From assembly GCA_021810205.1 (NCBI GenBank), contig JAJZJC010000002.1, positions 1 through 64,000 on the forward strand: DNA of 64,000 nt, written 5' to 3'. Made by a program: the position numbers and the translations under genes. Within the stretch, counting starts at the first letter, position 1. The number at the start of each line of letters is the position of its first letter. The stretch is from Actinomycetes bacterium. GTDB taxonomy: Bacteria; Actinomycetota; Acidimicrobiia; Acidimicrobiales; RAAP-2. The notes beneath the pieces are model-generated. The model ran no database searches. It was not told the origin of the DNA and was given only the letters and a program-made list of their open reading frames with translations. This document shows positions 9,549-19,694 of this stretch, in pieces.

Positions 9549-10975
9549 GCCGCCGTGCCACCGATGGTCACGCCGGTGATGCGCATCGTTGCCTGGCCGC
9601 AGCCCACCGGGACGCTCTGGCCGTCTTTGCCACAGGTCCCCGGCGTCATCGAGAAGTCGCCGGCGACCGCGTCGATCCGGCGCAGGACCTCGGGGCCATT
9701 GCCGATCAGGTTGGCGTCACGCAACGGCTCGGTGATGTGACCGCCCTCGATGAGATAGGCCTCCGTCGTCCCGAACACGAAGTCGCCGGTCGTGGTGTTC
9801 ACCTGGCCGCCGCCGAGCTTCGCGACGTAGACGCCGGTTGGCGTCTGGGCGACGATCTCTTCGGGATCGTCGGGACCGGCCAAAAGGAACGTGTTGGTCA
9901 TGCGGACCATCGGCAGGTGCTGGTAGCTCTGCCGGCGACCGTTCCCCGACGACGCCCGCCCAACTTTGCGCGCTCGGAGCCAGTCCCACATGTAGTCGGT
10001 GAGGACCCCGTGGTCGATGAGCACGTTGCGCGCGGCGGGGCGGCCCTCGTCGTCGACGGCGAAGTTTCCCCACTCGGCGCCGATCGTGCCGTCGTCGACA
10101 AGGGTGACGAGGGGGCTAGCGACCTGCTCGCCGAGGCGCCCGGTGTACACCGACGCCTCCTTCACGATGTGGTCCGCCTCGAGGCCGTGCCCACACGCCT
10201 CGTGGAACAAGATGCCACCGCTCCCCCCTGCGAGGACGATCGGGACCTCGCCAGACGGCGCCGGGCGGGCGGAGAGCTTCGAGAGCGCCCGGCGCGCCGC
10301 GGTGCGCGCGAGCTCGTCCACGTCAAGGGTGTCGAACAGCTCGAAGCCGACGGTGCGAGCAACGCTCTCGTACCCCGTCTGCATCCCCGTGTCGCCGGTG
10401 GCGACGCACACGACGTTCAGGCGGGTCCGCACCTGGTCGTCCTCGGCGAGGACCCCGTCGGTGCTCGCCACGAGGATCCGTCGGCGCGAGTCGCCGTAGC
10501 CGACCTGGACCTGGGAGATGGCACCACCCGACGAGCGCGCGACGTCATCGGCGCGGGTGAGCAGCTCGAGCTTGCGTGCCTTGGGAACGCTCGCCGGCAA
10601 CACCTCAGCGTGGCGCAAGGCGCTCCGGCGTGCGGGTAGAGCGACAGTGCGCACACCGCCACCGCCCTCACGCGCGACCGCGGCAGCGGCCTCCGCAGCG
10701 GCAAGCAGCCCCTGCTCGCTCAGGTCGGCGGTGTGGGCAAAACCGGTCGTCTCGCCGACGACGACCCGGATCCCTGCGCCCCGCTCGCGTCCCGAGGAGA
10801 GCTCCTCGATCTTCCGGTCGTCGAGCGATGCCCCAGACGTCTGGCGATCCTCCGCGAACACTTCGGCCATGTCCCCCCCGCGCCGCAACGCGGCACGAAG
10901 GGTCCGTTCGAGGACGGACGGTTCGATCAGGGGCGCGTCGGCGGACGCGCCAGCGCTCTGAGAGGCCTCGGACAC
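9545..10975 (-). CDS. tldD: TldD family metalloprotease
   Basis: HEACGHGLEAD metal motif; GRRQSYQHLPMVRMTNTF. Confidence 0.9.
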   Translation of the reverse strand: MSEASQSAGASADAPLIEPSVLERTLRAALRRGGDMAEVFAEDRQTSGASLDDRKIEELSSGRERGAGIRVVVGETTGFAHTADLSEQGLLAAAEAAAAVAREGGGGVRTVALPARRSALRHAEVLPASVPKARKLELLTRADDVARSSGGAISQVQVGYGDSRRRILVASTDGVLAEDDQVRTRLNVVCVATGDTGMQTGYESVARTVGFELFDTLDVDELARTAARRALSKLSARPAPSGEVPIVLAGGSGGILFHEACGHGLEADHIVKEASVYTGRLGEQVASPLVTLVDDGTIGAEWGNFAVDDEGRPAARNVLIDHGVLTDYMWDWLRARKVGRASSGNGRRQSYQHLPMVRMTNTFLLAGPDDPEEIVAQTPTGVYVAKLGGGQVNTTTGDFVFGTTEAYLIEGGHITEPLRDANLIGNGPEVLRRIDAVAGDFSMTPGTCGKDGQSVPVGCGQATMRITGVTIGGTAA

Positions 10976-10995
10976 CGGGCGGTATCGTAGTGTCG

Positions 10996-11454
10996 ATGGC
11001 CCACGGTCGAACGCAGGCAGCTTCGGCGCACGCCAACCTCGCCGCGGGGCTGTCTGCCTCAGTGCACATGACCGTGGCCGACACGGACACCGCGGAGCAC
11101 CTGCGCTCGGGAGACGTCCCCGTCCTCGGGACGCCCCGCCTCGTCGCGCTGTGCGAAGAAGCGAGCTGCCGTGCGATCGATGGACGGCTCGGCGCTGCGC
11201 GCACGAGCGTGGCCTCGCGCCTGCAGTTCGACCACCTCGCGCCGGTGCCGATCGGCGCGAGGGTGACGGCGGAAGCGACGCTCGAGAAGGTGGAGGGCCG
11301 TCGGCTCGTCTTCACCCTGTCGGTTACCCTCGACGCCGACGACCGGGCGGGGCTCGTCGCTGCCGGCAGGCTTACCCGGGTCCTGGTGGACCGCCCCGCC
11401 TTCCTGGCGAAGGCAGGTTGCGTCGATCGCGCTGCGCCTCGAGCACAGGGGTAA
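10996..11454 (+). CDS. hotdog thioesterase (fluoroacetyl-CoA thioesterase-like)
   Basis: VADTDTAEHLRSGDVPVLGTPRLVALCEEASCRAI...HLAPVPIGARVTAEATLEKVEGRRLVFTL. Confidence 0.8.
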   Translation: MAHGRTQAASAHANLAAGLSASVHMTVADTDTAEHLRSGDVPVLGTPRLVALCEEASCRAIDGRLGAARTSVASRLQFDHLAPVPIGARVTAEATLEKVEGRRLVFTLSVTLDADDRAGLVAAGRLTRVLVDRPAFLAKAGCVDRAAPRAQG

Positions 11455-11599
11455 TGGAGCGCGTCTCGATCGGACGTTCGTTCGGATCCGACGATCGATA
11501 CCGCACCCTCTCGGCGCACCGTCGCGCGCGTGCAGAACAGGTAGCGTGGTCATGCGAACCAGTTGCCCGCCCGCGGGCAGTGGCCCCGCTGAGCCTGCC

Positions 11600-13672
11600 A
11601 TGACACTCCTTCCACGTATCGAGACTCCCGCGGATCTTCGCTCGCTCGGGGCCGAAGAGCTCGCCGTCCTCGCCGAGGAGATCCGCGCCTTCATCGTCGA
11701 GTCGGTCACGACCACCGGCGGCCATCTCGGCTCCAACCTGGGTGTCGTCGAGCTGACGCTCGCCTTGCACCGTGTCTTCGAGTCGCCTCGTGACGCCGTG
11801 CTGTGGGACACGGGCCACCAGGCCTACATCCACAAGCTCTTGACCGGTCGCCGCTACGGGTTCGCGAAGCTGCGTCAGAGGGGCGGGCTCTCGGGCTACC
11901 CGAGCCGCGCTGAGTCGGACCACGACTGGATCGAGAACAGCCACGCGTCGACGGTGCTCTCCTACGCGCACGGACTGGCGACCGCCTGGGCACTCGAAGG
12001 CCAGCTGATCGGCTCGGGCGGCGATCGGCGCGTCGTGGCGGTCGTCGGCGACGGTGCGCTGACCGGGGGAATGGCGTACGAGGCGTTGAACAACCTCGGC
12101 CACTCTGGCCGCCGGGTGCTCGTGGTGCTGAACGACAACGGTCGCTCGTACGCGCCGACCGTCTCGCTGCTCTCCAAGAGCGTCACCTCGCTGCGCCTCC
12201 ACCCGGCCTACGTCCAGACCCGCGAGCGCTTGCGCACGATGCTGCGCGAGCTTCCCGGCGTGGGCGACCTTGCCTACTCGGGCGTGCACGGCGTCACGAG
12301 CGCGCTGCGCGAGGTGGTTTCGCCCCATACCTTCTTCGAGGCACTGGGCGTCCGCTATGCCGGCCCGATCGACGGCCACGACGTGGCGCAGACCGAGCAG
12401 GCGCTGGCCAACGCGGCCGAGTGGGACGGCCCGATCGCGGTGCATGTCCTCACCCAGAAGGGGCGCGGGTACGCGCCGGCCGAAGAGGACGAGGTGCAGT
12501 GCCTGCACGATGTGAAGGGCAAGGTGGTGCTCGGCGCGCCGCCGTCGTCCCCCCGCCCGACCGGCGAAGTCGACCGGGCGCGCCACCGCGGCGGCGAGCA
12601 CCCTGCGCCTGAACCGATCCCCCGCGCCACTGAAGAGGTGGACGCAGCGGCACACGCCGGCACCGACCGGCGCGCCTTGTCGGCGACCGAGGGGCACGAA
12701 CAGATGGTGACGATGCCCGTCGCCACCTATACCGACGCGTTCAGCCGGGCGCTCGTGCGCATAGCGGAGCGTCGGCCCGAGGTGGTCGCGCTCACCGCGG
12801 CGATGCCGGGTCCGACCGGCCTGCTCGCCTTCCAGGCGCGTTTTCCCGACCGGTTCTTCGACGTGGGTATCGCCGAACAGCACGAGACGACCGCCGCAGC
12901 AGGCATGGCCATGGGCGGTTTGCGACCGGTCGTCGCGGTCTATTCCACGTTCTTGTCGCGTGCGTTCGACCAGATGAACCTCGACGTCGGGCTGCACCAC
13001 CTTCCGGTCGTCTTCGCCCTGGACCGCGCGGGCATCACGGGCGACAACGGCCCGAGCCACCACGGGATCTTCGACCTCGTCCTCTCACTCGCCGTCCCCG
13101 GCATGACCGTGTTCGCTCCTTCGAGCGCCGAGGACCTCGAGGTCATGCTCGAGACCGCGCTCGAGCTCCCAGGGCCTTCTACGATCCGCTTCCCTTCCAC
13201 GCCCGCGCGCCATGGCACCGCCGGCCGAGACCTCGAGGCCCGCATCGTGCGCGAGGGCGACGGCTCGGTATGCCTCGTGGGCGTCGGGAAGCTGCTCGCC
13301 GCGTGCGAGGCCGCGGCAACAGAGCTCGCAGAACGCACAGGCATCGAGGCGACGGTCTGGGACCCGCGAGTCGTGAGCCCACCTGACCAGGCCATGCTCG
13401 CCCACGCGGCTCGCCATCGTGTCGTCGTGACCGCAGAGGACGGGCTCCGCACCGGAGGAGCGGGCACGTGGCTCGGCGACGCGATCGCCCAGGTCTGCCA
13501 TGAGATGGACAAGCAGGCGCCGCCCGTCACGACCCTCGGGATCCCGCGCACCTTCGTCCCCCACGACCGGCCGGACTCGATCCTGGCGGGCCTCGGGCTC
13601 GACGGTGCCGGCATCGCAGCCAGCGTGCGCCGGGTGCTGCGCTCGGGCGATCAGGCCTTGTTCGCCCCGTAG
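11600..13672 (+). CDS. dxs: 1-deoxy-D-xylulose-5-phosphate synthase
   Basis: GGHLGSNLGVVELTLALHRVF...DTGHQAYIHKLLTGR...FDVGIAEQH; start at ATG 11600. Confidence 0.95.
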   Translation: MTLLPRIETPADLRSLGAEELAVLAEEIRAFIVESVTTTGGHLGSNLGVVELTLALHRVFESPRDAVLWDTGHQAYIHKLLTGRRYGFAKLRQRGGLSGYPSRAESDHDWIENSHASTVLSYAHGLATAWALEGQLIGSGGDRRVVAVVGDGALTGGMAYEALNNLGHSGRRVLVVLNDNGRSYAPTVSLLSKSVTSLRLHPAYVQTRERLRTMLRELPGVGDLAYSGVHGVTSALREVVSPHTFFEALGVRYAGPIDGHDVAQTEQALANAAEWDGPIAVHVLTQKGRGYAPAEEDEVQCLHDVKGKVVLGAPPSSPRPTGEVDRARHRGGEHPAPEPIPRATEEVDAAAHAGTDRRALSATEGHEQMVTMPVATYTDAFSRALVRIAERRPEVVALTAAMPGPTGLLAFQARFPDRFFDVGIAEQHETTAAAGMAMGGLRPVVAVYSTFLSRAFDQMNLDVGLHHLPVVFALDRAGITGDNGPSHHGIFDLVLSLAVPGMTVFAPSSAEDLEVMLETALELPGPSTIRFPSTPARHGTAGRDLEARIVREGDGSVCLVGVGKLLAACEAAATELAERTGIEATVWDPRVVSPPDQAMLAHAARHRVVVTAEDGLRTGGAGTWLGDAIAQVCHEMDKQAPPVTTLGIPRTFVPHDRPDSILAGLGLDGAGIAASVRRVLRSGDQALFAP

Positions 13673-14394
13673 CTGCGCACGAAGTCGTTCACCGCGTAGT
13701 ACGCGTCGATCGACTCGCCAGCGTCGCCCCAGAAGCCGTCGAGGACGTCGTAGCGCATCGTCTTTTGGCGGACATAGTGGTTGTTCACGTCGGTGATCTC
13801 GAGCTCCCCTCGACCCGACGGCGCCAGCCGCTTGATGACGTCGAACACGCCCGCGTCGTAGCAGTAAATGCCAGTGACGCCGAAGTTGGACGGCGGCTCT
13901 TCTGGCTTCTCCAAGATCCGCACCACCCGCCCCTCGGCATCGATCTCGGGAACACCCAAGTGGCGCAGGTGCTCGGGCTCGCGAACCTCGGTCAGAAGGA
14001 TCCTCGCACCGGTCGGATCCTTCTCGAAGGCGTCCACCATCGGCCGGATGGAGCGCTCGACGACGTTGTCGGCCAGCATGACGATGATGGCCTCTCCGTC
14101 CGCGAAGCGCTCCGCGAGGCCGAGGGCCTCCGCGATGCCACCCGGGTGCTCCTGGTACCCGTAGCTCAGCCGGTCGATCCCGAACTCGTGGCCGTTGCCG
14201 AGCAGGCGGAGGAACTCACCCGCGTGCGTCCCACCGGTGACCAGCATCAGCTCGGTGACACCCGCGTTCACGAGTGCCTCGATCGACCACTGGACCATCG
14301 GCCTGTCGTAGATCGGAAGGAGGTGCTTGTTCGTGATCCGGGTGAGCGGCCAAAGTCGGGACCCGGTCCCACCTGCAAGCAGAACGCCTCTCAC
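13651..14394 (-). CDS. sugar-phosphate nucleotidyltransferase (glucose-1-phosphate thymidylyl/uridylyltransferase-like)
   Basis: MRGVLLAGGTGSRLWPLTRITNKHLLPIYDRPMVQWSIEAL. Confidence 0.92.
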   Translation of the reverse strand: MRGVLLAGGTGSRLWPLTRITNKHLLPIYDRPMVQWSIEALVNAGVTELMLVTGGTHAGEFLRLLGNGHEFGIDRLSYGYQEHPGGIAEALGLAERFADGEAIIVMLADNVVERSIRPMVDAFEKDPTGARILLTEVREPEHLRHLGVPEIDAEGRVVRILEKPEEPPSNFGVTGIYCYDAGVFDVIKRLAPSGRGELEITDVNNHYVRQKTMRYDVLDGFWGDAGESIDAYYAVNDFVRSYGANKA

Positions 14395-14616
14395 CCGACC
14401 ACCCTACGCGGCGCGCGTGGCGCGCGCCCACTGTCCGTCGAAGCACCCGGGGGCCGGCGTCCCGTGCTGCAGCGGGGTCGGCGTTGTGCCGGCGGGGTCG
14501 GAGAGGTGAACCAGGTTCTCTGTCCGCGACGCCGTTCACGCATCTGACCGAGACCAGATCGGCGGCAGGCACCACCGCCGTCGCACCGGTCACGAGGTGC
14601 GGGTAGCGTCGCCACG

Positions 14617-16857
14617 ATGCCCTCCGAGGATGTCGCCAGGCTGCTCGCCGACGTGGCGGCGTCGCTGCCCAGCGGTGGCGAGGACCGCCCCGGGCAGCGC
14701 GCGATGGCGACGGCGGTCGCACGGGCGATCGGATCTCACCGCCACCTCGTCGTCCAAGCCGGGACCGGCACCGGCAAGTCCCTCGCGTACCTCGTCCCTG
14801 CCATCGCCTCGGGTGCGACGGTCGTAGTGGCGACCGCCACCAAGGCGCTCCAGGACCAGCTCGCGCACAAGGACCTCCCGGCTGTGGCCGCGGCGCTGGA
14901 CCGTCCGGTCTCCTTCGCGATCTTGAAGGGGCGGAGCAACTACCTGTGCCTCCAGCGTGCCGCCGAGATGACGGGCCGAGGGGTCCAACACGAGCTGGTC
15001 AGCATCCCGGCCGACGGCTCTCCCCCGGACCGGTCGGCCAGCGATGTTGCCGTGGACACCGACGCCGACGGGGGACGTGCCGGCGCCATCCCCCCCGACC
15101 AGCTCGTCGAGCAGCTACGCGCGCTCCTCGCCTGGGCAGCGCGCTCGGAGACGGGTGACCGCGCCGATCTCGCCTTCGAGCCTCACCCTCGCGCGTGGGC
15201 GATGCTCAGCGTCGGGCCGCGCGAGTGCCCCGGCGCGCATCGCTGCCCTGCTGGCGGCCAGTGCTTCGCCGAGCGGGCTCGAACGAAGGCGGCCGAGGCC
15301 GATGTCGTGGTGGTGAACACGCACCTCTACGGTGCGCATCTCGCGAGCGGCGGTGCCGTCCTCCCGCCCCACGACGTGGTGATCTTCGACGAAGCGCACG
15401 AGGTCGAGGCGATCATGACCGCGAGCCTTGGCGTCGAGATCACCCCTGGCCGGCTGCGAGCGCTGCACAGCACGACGAGAGGGTTCGTCGAAAAGAAGGA
15501 CGCGAGCGCGACCGATCTCGCGGAGGTCGCCGAGCGGCTCCACGACCTCCTTCGGGCACGACTCGGCACGCGGGTGCTGCAGGACGCACCGCTGGACTCA
15601 GCGCGCAACGGTGCGCGCCCGGCGCGCGTGCCGAGCGAACGCCCGGCGCGCTCCGGCGGCCCGGTCCCTCTTGGGCGCGAGCGGGCGTTCTTCGGGCTCG
15701 ACGGCGACGCGGCATCCCCGTCACAGGTTCCGAGCCTCCCGGATCGTGACGCGGCACCGTCGCCCCCTCGCTTCGACGACGACGAGCTGGCCGCGGTCCT
15801 CGAGCTCGCCAGCTCGCGCCTCGAGCGTCTCCGCTCGTGCATCTCCCCACCGGCGCACGAGGTGGGACACGACCGTACCGGCGAGCGGGCAGCCCGACCA
15901 TCGATCGGCTCGGGCCGAGCCGGCAACGGCGCGGGCAGGGACGAGGACGGCCAACGCGTGCGGGCGCTCACTGCCGCTGGCAACCTCGCAGAGGACCTCC
16001 GGCGTCTCGGAGCACCGGGCGACGGCCACGTCGCCTGGGTCGACGGTACGCCGCGCGCGCCGGTGCTCCGCCTCTCCCCCATCGACGTTGCCCCGGCGCT
16101 CTCGGCCACGTTGTGGAGCTCGGTAACGGCCGTCCTCACGAGCGCGACCGTCCCGAGCAGGGTCGAAGTACAGCTCGGTCTCGACGCCTTCGACGTGGAC
16201 CGCCTCGACGTCGGCAGCCCGTTCGACTTCCGCTCGCACGGCCTCCTCTACGTGGCGCGACACCTTCCCGACCGGCGCAGCCCGGCGGCCGAGCCCGCCA
16301 TCTTCGAAGAGCTGGCCGCGCTGATCGACGCCGCAGGCGGACGAACCCTCGCACTGTTCACGAGCCATCGAGCGATGAACGCGGCAAGAGAGGCGCTCGC
16401 AGATCGCCTCCCCTATCGCCTGCTTCTCCAGGGCGAACTGCCCAAGGGCCGGCTGCTCGAGACGTTCAGCACCCAAGAGTCGTCGTGCCTCTTCGCCACC
16501 CTCGGATTCTGGCAGGGCGTGGACGTCCCGGGCCGCTCGTGCAGTCTGGTGACCCTGGACCGGCTTCCCTTTGGCCGTCCGGACGATCCGCTGCTCGAGG
16601 CCCGCCGCGAGCTCGCCGGTGACGCAGCGTTCTCGCTCGTGGACCTCCCGCGCGCGGCGAGCCTTCTCGCCCAAGGTGTGGGGCGGCTCATCCGCTCCTC
16701 GACGGACTACGGCGTCGTCGCGGTGCTGGATCCGCGCCTGGCGACCGCCAGCTACCGACGCGTCCTGCTCGCGGCGCTGCCCCCGCTCCGGCGCACCGTA
16801 GAACGCCAAGCCGTCGTCGACTTCCTCGGAGAGGTACTCGCGCTTCCCGCGGCTTGA
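14617..16857 (+). CDS. DinG/XPD-type ATP-dependent DNA helicase
   Basis: QAGTGTGKSLAYLVPAI, DEAH box (FDEAHEVEA), four Cys consistent with a 4Fe-4S cluster, FWQGVDVPG. Confidence 0.92.
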   Translation: MPSEDVARLLADVAASLPSGGEDRPGQRAMATAVARAIGSHRHLVVQAGTGTGKSLAYLVPAIASGATVVVATATKALQDQLAHKDLPAVAAALDRPVSFAILKGRSNYLCLQRAAEMTGRGVQHELVSIPADGSPPDRSASDVAVDTDADGGRAGAIPPDQLVEQLRALLAWAARSETGDRADLAFEPHPRAWAMLSVGPRECPGAHRCPAGGQCFAERARTKAAEADVVVVNTHLYGAHLASGGAVLPPHDVVIFDEAHEVEAIMTASLGVEITPGRLRALHSTTRGFVEKKDASATDLAEVAERLHDLLRARLGTRVLQDAPLDSARNGARPARVPSERPARSGGPVPLGRERAFFGLDGDAASPSQVPSLPDRDAAPSPPRFDDDELAAVLELASSRLERLRSCISPPAHEVGHDRTGERAARPSIGSGRAGNGAGRDEDGQRVRALTAAGNLAEDLRRLGAPGDGHVAWVDGTPRAPVLRLSPIDVAPALSATLWSSVTAVLTSATVPSRVEVQLGLDAFDVDRLDVGSPFDFRSHGLLYVARHLPDRRSPAAEPAIFEELAALIDAAGGRTLALFTSHRAMNAAREALADRLPYRLLLQGELPKGRLLETFSTQESSCLFATLGFWQGVDVPGRSCSLVTLDRLPFGRPDDPLLEARRELAGDAAFSLVDLPRAASLLAQGVGRLIRSSTDYGVVAVLDPRLATASYRRVLLAALPPLRRTVERQAVVDFLGEVLALPAA

Positions 16858-16992
16858 GGACCCTTTCAACAGCGACGGGGGCGCGCCAACGCCTGCGGAG
16901 TGGCATCAGCCGACGTTGGCAGTCGCGTGGGCGCCTCCGTGCGCGAATCGCGCGCGGCAATCGGGCCCCGAGCCGAGCCCAACCGTTCCACA

Positions 16993-17865
16993 TCAGTAGC
17001 CGAGACGGTCGAGCGCGTCCGGGCGCTGCTGCCAACGCTTCTCGACTCGGACGTACAGCTCGAGGTAGACACCTGGCGGAAGCTGTCGGCGGACCGCGGT
17101 CCCGACTTCCTTCAGCACCTCGCCACCGCGGCCGATGACGATGCCCTTCTGCGAGTCTCGCTCGACGACGATCTCACAGCGGATCCTGGGCCACTCCCAC
17201 TCGGTCACCCGGCACGCGATCGAGTGCGGCAGCTCCTCGCGCGCGCGACGCAGCAGCTGCTCACGCACCAGCTCGGCGACGCGCACCGCCTCCGGCGTGT
17301 CGGTGACCGTACCGTCGGGGTAGTAAGGGGGACCGTCGGGCAGCCGGCGTACGATCGCCTCGACCAGCTCGTCCACACCCTCACCGGTTCTCGCAGAGAC
17401 CGCAAAGTACTCGGCCCGTTCACCTCCGCCGAGCTCCTCGACCGTCGCCGCGACGCTCGCCAGCCGGGTGACCACATCCGCACGACTCGCCCGATCGACC
17501 TTGTTCACCACCACCGCGATGCCACCCTCGCTGCGCGCGGCGATCGATCTCGCCAGCACCATCCGGTCGCCGGGGCCGATCGCGGCGGTGGCGTCCACGA
17601 CAGGTACCACTACGTCGACATCTTGCAGTGACGCGCCCGCGGTCTCGACGAGACGCTCGCCGAGCATGGTGCGCGGTCGGTGCAAGCCCGGGGTGTCGAC
17701 GAACACCGCCTGGGAGCCTGGGAGATGAAGCACACCCCGGACGCTGTGGCGCGTGGTGTTCGGCCTCGACGAGGTGATGGACACCTTCGTGCCCACCATG
17801 TGGTTCACGAGCGTCGACTTGCCGACGTTCGGCCGCCCCACCACGGTCACGAACCCGGACTTCAC
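16993..17865 (-). CDS. era: GTPase Era
   Basis: GRPNVGKSTLVNHMVGTKVSITSSRPNTTRH...DTPGLHRPR...GRGGEVLKEVG. Confidence 0.95.
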   Translation of the reverse strand: MKSGFVTVVGRPNVGKSTLVNHMVGTKVSITSSRPNTTRHSVRGVLHLPGSQAVFVDTPGLHRPRTMLGERLVETAGASLQDVDVVVPVVDATAAIGPGDRMVLARSIAARSEGGIAVVVNKVDRASRADVVTRLASVAATVEELGGGERAEYFAVSARTGEGVDELVEAIVRRLPDGPPYYPDGTVTDTPEAVRVAELVREQLLRRAREELPHSIACRVTEWEWPRIRCEIVVERDSQKGIVIGRGGEVLKEVGTAVRRQLPPGVYLELYVRVEKRWQQRPDALDRLGY

Positions 17866-17871
17866 GCGGCC

Positions 17872-19188
17872 TCAGTCCGCGTCGTCGGGTGCGCCGACGG
17901 ACGCGGTGCGCTCGATCCGCACCCTGCTGATTCGCCGCCCCTGCACGCGCTGCGCGACGAGCCGGACGCCGTCGACCTCTACCGACTCCCCTTCTTGGGG
18001 GACGTGTCCGCTCACGGCCAGCATCAAGCCACCGACCGTGTCCCAACCTTCTTGTGGAAGCTCCGTGCCGAGTAGGTCGTCGACGTCGTCGATCGCCATG
18101 CGCGCCGTCACCACGACGCTGCCATCGGGAAGCGTCTCGACCACCGGCTCCTCTACGTCGAACTCGTCGACGATCTCGCCGACGAGCTCTTCGATCAGGT
18201 CCTCCAAGGTGACGAGACCGACGGTGCTCCCGTACTCGTCGACCACGATCGACATGTGGAACTTGGCGGCCTGCATCTCGCGCAGCAACGCGGTGAGCCG
18301 CTTGGTCTCGGGAACGTAGTGCGCCGGACGCAGATGTGCGCGGATCTGGCTGTCTCCCAGTCCGTCGTGCTCTGCGCGCATGAGGTCCTTCGCGTACGCG
18401 ATGCCCACCACGTCGTCGACGTCGCCGCGGTGGACCGGTACCCGACTTCGCCCCTCGGTGAGCACCCGATCGAGGGCTTCGCGGACCGTGACGCTCTCTT
18501 CGAGGGTGAACATGTCGAGGCGCGGCACCATGACCTCGCGTACGACGGCATCGCCGAAGTCGATGATCGAGTGGATGAGCGTCCGCTCCTGCAGCTCGAT
18601 CACGTGCTCGGCTTGGGCCACGTCGGCCATGGCGAGGAGCTCTGCCTCGGTCACTCGCGGTGGCGGGACGTTGGCGGCACCGCGCCGGCCGATGAAGAGG
18701 TTCGCGAGGCCGATGAGGACCCTCGACACCATCCGGATCGGCGGGAAGCGCACGAGGGCGGCCACGATCGGCGCGGTGAACAGTGCCGCGCGCTCGGGAT
18801 TGTGGACGGCCCAGTTCTTGGGTACCGCCTCGAAGAGCACGAAGATGACGATGACCTCGAAGACCGTCCCGGCGAAGACTCCCCATGCACCGAGCCACTC
18901 GGAGGCGAGCACCCCGACGAGGGTCGCGGAGACGAGCTGGCAGATGAGGACGAGCAGCAGGACCGGGTTCAAAAAGCGCTCGGGGTGCTCGACGAGCCGG
19001 ACCAGCGGGCGAGCGCCCCGGCGACGCTCGTCGAGAAGGGCCTTCGCCTTTACCCTGCTCGTGCGCACGAGGCTCGTCTCGGCGAGCGCCAGGAGCCCCG
19101 AGGCCGCGAGCAGCACCACCACGACGACGATGAGCACCCAGTCGGTGACGCCGAAGTGGGACGAGGCCACGAGCGGGGCGGGGGTCAT
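17872..19188 (-). CDS. HlyC/CorC family CBS-domain transporter-like protein
   Basis: DUF21 TM region, CBS pair, CorC_HlyC C-terminus. Confidence 0.9.
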   Translation of the reverse strand: MTPAPLVASSHFGVTDWVLIVVVVVLLAASGLLALAETSLVRTSRVKAKALLDERRRGARPLVRLVEHPERFLNPVLLLVLICQLVSATLVGVLASEWLGAWGVFAGTVFEVIVIFVLFEAVPKNWAVHNPERAALFTAPIVAALVRFPPIRMVSRVLIGLANLFIGRRGAANVPPPRVTEAELLAMADVAQAEHVIELQERTLIHSIIDFGDAVVREVMVPRLDMFTLEESVTVREALDRVLTEGRSRVPVHRGDVDDVVGIAYAKDLMRAEHDGLGDSQIRAHLRPAHYVPETKRLTALLREMQAAKFHMSIVVDEYGSTVGLVTLEDLIEELVGEIVDEFDVEEPVVETLPDGSVVVTARMAIDDVDDLLGTELPQEGWDTVGGLMLAVSGHVPQEGESVEVDGVRLVAQRVQGRRISRVRIERTASVGAPDDAD

Positions 19189-19694
19189 GGCGAGGTTCGG
19201 CCCTCGTGGTAGCGGGCGAGCAGCTCGCGCTCGAGGGCCTCCATCACTTCGGCCTCGTCGGACTCCTCGTGGTCCATCCCGAGCAGGTGGAGCAACCCGT
19301 GGACGACGAGGAGCGCCAGCTCGTCATCGACGCGCACCTCGTGGGAGACGGCGTTGCGCGCGGCGACGGACGGGCAGATGACGACGTCGCCCAAGAGCAT
19401 GATGGGATCTTCGCCTGGCTCGATCCCTGGGCCGCTCCCGCCCGAGTCCGGCGAGCGCCCCGGTGGCAGCGGCTCGTCCTCGATGGGGAAGGAGAGGACG
19501 TCGGTCGGGCCCTCCTTCGACAAGAACTGGTGGTTCAGCGCCGCGATGGCGGCCTCGTCGACGAAGAGGAGCGACACCTCCACGTCGCCAGGGAGGTGAC
19601 GGTCTTCGAGGACGTCGCGCGCGAGCCGCGCCCACCGGTCGAGGTCGACCTCATGGTCTGCCTGCTCGTCGGCGACGTAGACGTCAATCGCCAT
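19185..19694 (-). CDS. ybeY: endoribonuclease YbeY
   Basis: VVHGLLHLLGMDHE signature. Confidence 0.95.
   Translation of the reverse strand: MAIDVYVADEQADHEVDLDRWARLARDVLEDRHLPGDVEVSLLFVDEAAIAALNHQFLSKEGPTDVLSFPIEDEPLPPGRSPDSGGSGPGIEPGEDPIMLLGDVVICPSVAARNAVSHEVRVDDELALLVVHGLLHLLGMDHEESDEAEVMEALERELLARYHEGRTSP

Noticed and set aside
8975-10639. 554-aa + strand ORF opposite tldE/tldD
   Set aside because: Arg/Pro-rich shadow ORF; the opposite strand carries recognisable TldD-family proteins.
11372-13063. 563-aa minus-strand ORF opposite dxs
   Set aside because: No domain logic; complementary to strongly recognised Dxs.
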